Source: Sphingomonas bacterium (lineage in GTDB: Bacteria; Pseudomonadota; Alphaproteobacteria; Sphingomonadales; Sphingomonadaceae). From it: 64,000 bases of DNA. Below, one piece after another: positions 62,337 to 64,000 of this stretch; position 1 is the first letter of the stretch; every line of letters starts with the position of its first letter. The stretch is taken from contig JASBRX010000022.1 in assembly GCA_030149245.1 (NCBI GenBank), positions 62,001 through 126,000 on the forward strand, in the 5' to 3' direction. The notes beneath the pieces were generated by a model. The model saw nothing but the letters and a program-made list of their open reading frames with translations, was not told the DNA's origin and did no database searches. A program made the translations under genes and the position numbers.

Positions 62337-63293
62337 ATGACCAAGCCCAGGATCCTGCTTACCCGGCGCTGGCCTGAAGCGGTCGAGGCGCGGCTGGCCA
62401 AAAGCTATGATGTCACGATCAATGCCGACGATTTGCCGATGGATGCGACAGCACTCGCACAGGCGATGCGCGACCATGACGCGCTGTGCCCGACCGTGAC
62501 TGACCGGATCACGCGCGAGATCATCCTGACTGAAGGGCGCCGCGCGCGGATCATCGGCAACTATGGCGCGGGGTTCGAGCATATCGATCTGGACACCGCG
62601 CGCGAGGCGGGCGTTACGGTGACCAACACGCCCGATGTGCTGACCGACGCGACCGCCGATATCGCGATGACGCTGATCCTGATGGCGACGCGGCGTGCGG
62701 GCGAGGGCGAGCGGGAGTTGCGCGCCGGTGACTGGACCGGCTGGCGGCCGACGCACCTATTGGGGCGGTCGCTGCGCGGCAAGCTGCTCGGGCTGGTTGG
62801 CTATGGCCGCATCGCGCGGGCGGTGGCCGAGCGGGCGCGGGCATTCGGGATGGAGATTGCGGTGCATAGCCGCAGCCAGGCGGCGGACGTGCCAGACGCG
62901 GCCTATCACGCGACACTCGACGGGCTGTTGCACATCGCCGACGTCGTGTCGCTGCATGCACCGGGCGGGGCGGCGACGCGGCATATGATCGACGCCGACG
63001 CGCTGGCCGCGATGAAGCGGGGCGCGGTGCTGGTGAATACCGGGCGTGGCACGTTGATCGACGAGGCCGCACTGGCGGCGGCGCTGTCGCAGGGTGTGAT
63101 CGCGGCGGCTGGGCTGGATGTCTATGCCGATGAGCCGCGCGTGCATCCGGCGCTGGTCGGGCTGCCCAATGTCGTGCTCTTGCAGCATCTGGGCTCCGCA
63201 ACACGCGAGACGCGCGAGGCGATGGGGATGAAGGTCGCCGACAATCTTGACCGCTTCTTCGCCGGGGAAGCGCCGCTTGATCGCATCGCTTGA
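62337..63293 (+). CDS. D-2-hydroxyacid dehydrogenase (glyoxylate/hydroxypyruvate reductase type)
   Basis: A 318-residue NAD(P)-dependent reductase. Nucleotide motif GLVGYGRIARAVAERA near residue 152, catalytic Arg in NTGRGTLIDE, Glu in DVYADEP and His in QHLGSAT. Such enzymes reduce glyoxylate or hydroxypyruvate to glycolate or D-glycerate. The next gene is a glycerate kinase, which makes hydroxypyruvate/glyoxylate to glycerate the simplest reading. It follows the hydratase gene after 9 bases. Confidence 0.88.
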   Translation: MTKPRILLTRRWPEAVEARLAKSYDVTINADDLPMDATALAQAMRDHDALCPTVTDRITREIILTEGRRARIIGNYGAGFEHIDLDTAREAGVTVTNTPDVLTDATADIAMTLILMATRRAGEGERELRAGDWTGWRPTHLLGRSLRGKLLGLVGYGRIARAVAERARAFGMEIAVHSRSQAADVPDAAYHATLDGLLHIADVVSLHAPGGAATRHMIDADALAAMKRGAVLVNTGRGTLIDEAALAAALSQGVIAAAGLDVYADEPRVHPALVGLPNVVLLQHLGSATRETREAMGMKVADNLDRFFAGEAPLDRIA

Positions 63294-64000
63294 GCCGGTC
63301 GCGCAGGCGGTTGCCGGCTGGCTGGACGCGGCGCGCGGGCCGCTGATCGTCGGTATCTGCGGGGCGCAGGGAAGCGGCAAGTCCACGCTGGCCGAGGCGC
63401 TGGTCGCGCGGTTCGCTGCAGCGGGCGTGCGCGCAGCGACGCTGTCGCTCGACGATCTGTATCTCGGACGCGCCGCGCGGGCCGAGCTGGCGCGCGACAT
63501 CCATCCATTGCTGGCGACGCGCGGGGTGCCGCTGACGCATGATGTTGCGGCGGGTTGTGCGATCCTCGATGCCGTCAAGGCGGGGGTGCCGGTGCAGCTG
63601 CCGCGATTTGACAAGGCGAGCGACTTACCTCTGCCGCCCGATGCATGGGATGCGCCGGGGGTGGTTGACCTGTTGATCTTCGAGGGGTGGTGCGTCGGCG
63701 CGCAGTCGCAGCCTGACGCCGACTTGGTCGAGCCGGTCAACCGGCTGGAGCGTGAGGAGGACCCGGATGGGGCTTGGCGGCGCGCGGTCAATGCGGCGCT
63801 GTCCGGGCCGTATCGCGCGCTATTCGACCGGATCGACCGGCTGGTGCTGTTGGCTGCGCCCGATTTCTCGATCGTGCGGCAGTGGCGCGGCGAGCAGGAA
63901 GCGGCGTTGCGTGAGCGACTGCGTGCAGAGGGACGCGACCCGGCGCTGGCGATGGACGACGCTGCGCTCGACCGCTTCGTGCAGCATTATGAGCGCCTGA
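63277..64000 (+). CDS. D-glycerate 3-kinase-like P-loop kinase (partial at right edge)
   Basis: A frame of 241 codons open to the window end, starting at TTG 63277 and overlapping the previous gene by 17 bases. The P-loop is GAQGSGKST near residue 29, followed by LSLDDLYLGRAARAELA (Walker B-like Asp pair) and VDLLIFEGWCVGA. This is the pattern of GLYK-type kinases, known from plants and some bacteria, which make 3-phosphoglycerate from D-glycerate. The C-terminus is outside the window. The start codon is uncertain. Confidence 0.8.
   Translation, partial: MIASLEPVAQAVAGWLDAARGPLIVGICGAQGSGKSTLAEALVARFAAAGVRAATLSLDDLYLGRAARAELARDIHPLLATRGVPLTHDVAAGCAILDAVKAGVPVQLPRFDKASDLPLPPDAWDAPGVVDLLIFEGWCVGAQSQPDADLVEPVNRLEREEDPDGAWRRAVNAALSGPYRALFDRIDRLVLLAAPDFSIVRQWRGEQEAALRERLRAEGRDPALAMDDAALDRFVQHYERL

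Noticed and set aside
1..64000. tRNA, rRNA, riboswitch or phage genes
   Set aside because: I looked in the intergenic gaps on both strands and saw no cloverleaf with a TTCRA arm, no rRNA segments, no known riboswitch core and no integrase or transposase. A covariance-model search would be decisive.

Overview
The window looks like chromosomal DNA of a Sphingomonas-type alphaproteobacterium (Sphingomonadaceae). The evidence is high GC with G/C-biased third codon positions, tight gene packing with many 4-base ATGA/GTGA overlaps, the secB / Tim44-like / mltA / smr neighbourhood, the rpmH-rnpA-yidD-yidC-engB string, a TonB-dependent receptor of sphingomonad type, and an L-rhamnose pathway of the non-phosphorylated kind known from Sphingomonas. 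This is inferred from gene content and neighbourhood; no rRNA is present. I saw no tRNA, rRNA, CRISPR array, phage or intact insertion sequence.

Left part (1-28 kb): core genes. A secreted protein cut by the left edge, telA-xpaC, a CysQ-like phosphatase, pmbA, ubiA, rsmE, gshA, a TPR protein, trpS, murJ, secB, Tim44-like, mltA, smr, a GGDEF-EAL protein, dapE, a cupin, a GST, a DCC protein, an S9 peptidase, then engB-yidC-yidD-rnpA-rpmH, a small membrane protein and yifB. Palindromic interspersed repeats sit at 6961-7128, 12795-12888 and 25402-25483; the last is translated as part of the rnpA C-terminus.

Around 28.0-28.2 kb the character changes. A short AT-richer coding remnant with no start lies on the minus strand after yifB. 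From there to the right edge nearly every gene concerns carbohydrate breakdown. uxaA-uxuB (hexuronate) come first. Next is a minus-strand operon of split transketolase, FGGY kinase, MFS transporter, DUF5060-type glycoside hydrolase and FAH-family dehydratase. It is divergent from deoR, a TIM-barrel isomerase, an L-lactate oxidase-type enzyme, L-rhamnose dehydrogenase, a GH140-type apiosidase, L-rhamnonate dehydratase, the diketo hydrolase, its SDR partner, the lactonase and a GH78 alpha-L-rhamnosidase.

Read together, the middle genes give a complete L-rhamnose to pyruvate plus L-lactate route, with lldD to use the lactate. They also give a probable D-apiose route: apiosidase, isomerase, apulose kinase and split apulose-4-phosphate transketolase. 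Apiose, rhamnose and galacturonate occur together in rhamnogalacturonan II and related plant glycans, so a pectin side-chain utilisation locus is a reasonable hypothesis.

The right part (50.7-64 kb) has a TonB receptor, an MFS transporter, an enolase-superfamily protein lacking the usual His/Asp dyad, a GntR regulator, an L-rhamnose-type mutarotase and a DUF4432 epimerase. These lead into an overlapping run of SDR, CaiB/BaiF CoA-transferase, a signal-less solute-binding-protein-like protein, enoyl-CoA hydratase, 2-hydroxyacid dehydrogenase and glycerate kinase (cut by the right edge). A 17-bp palindrome related to ATCATA-N5-TATGAT recurs in four promoter regions (42311, 53519, 56042, 57293) and probably is the operator of the GntR regulator. 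The CoA-linked cassette is the least explained part of the window. No gene-free stretch exceeds 300 bases.
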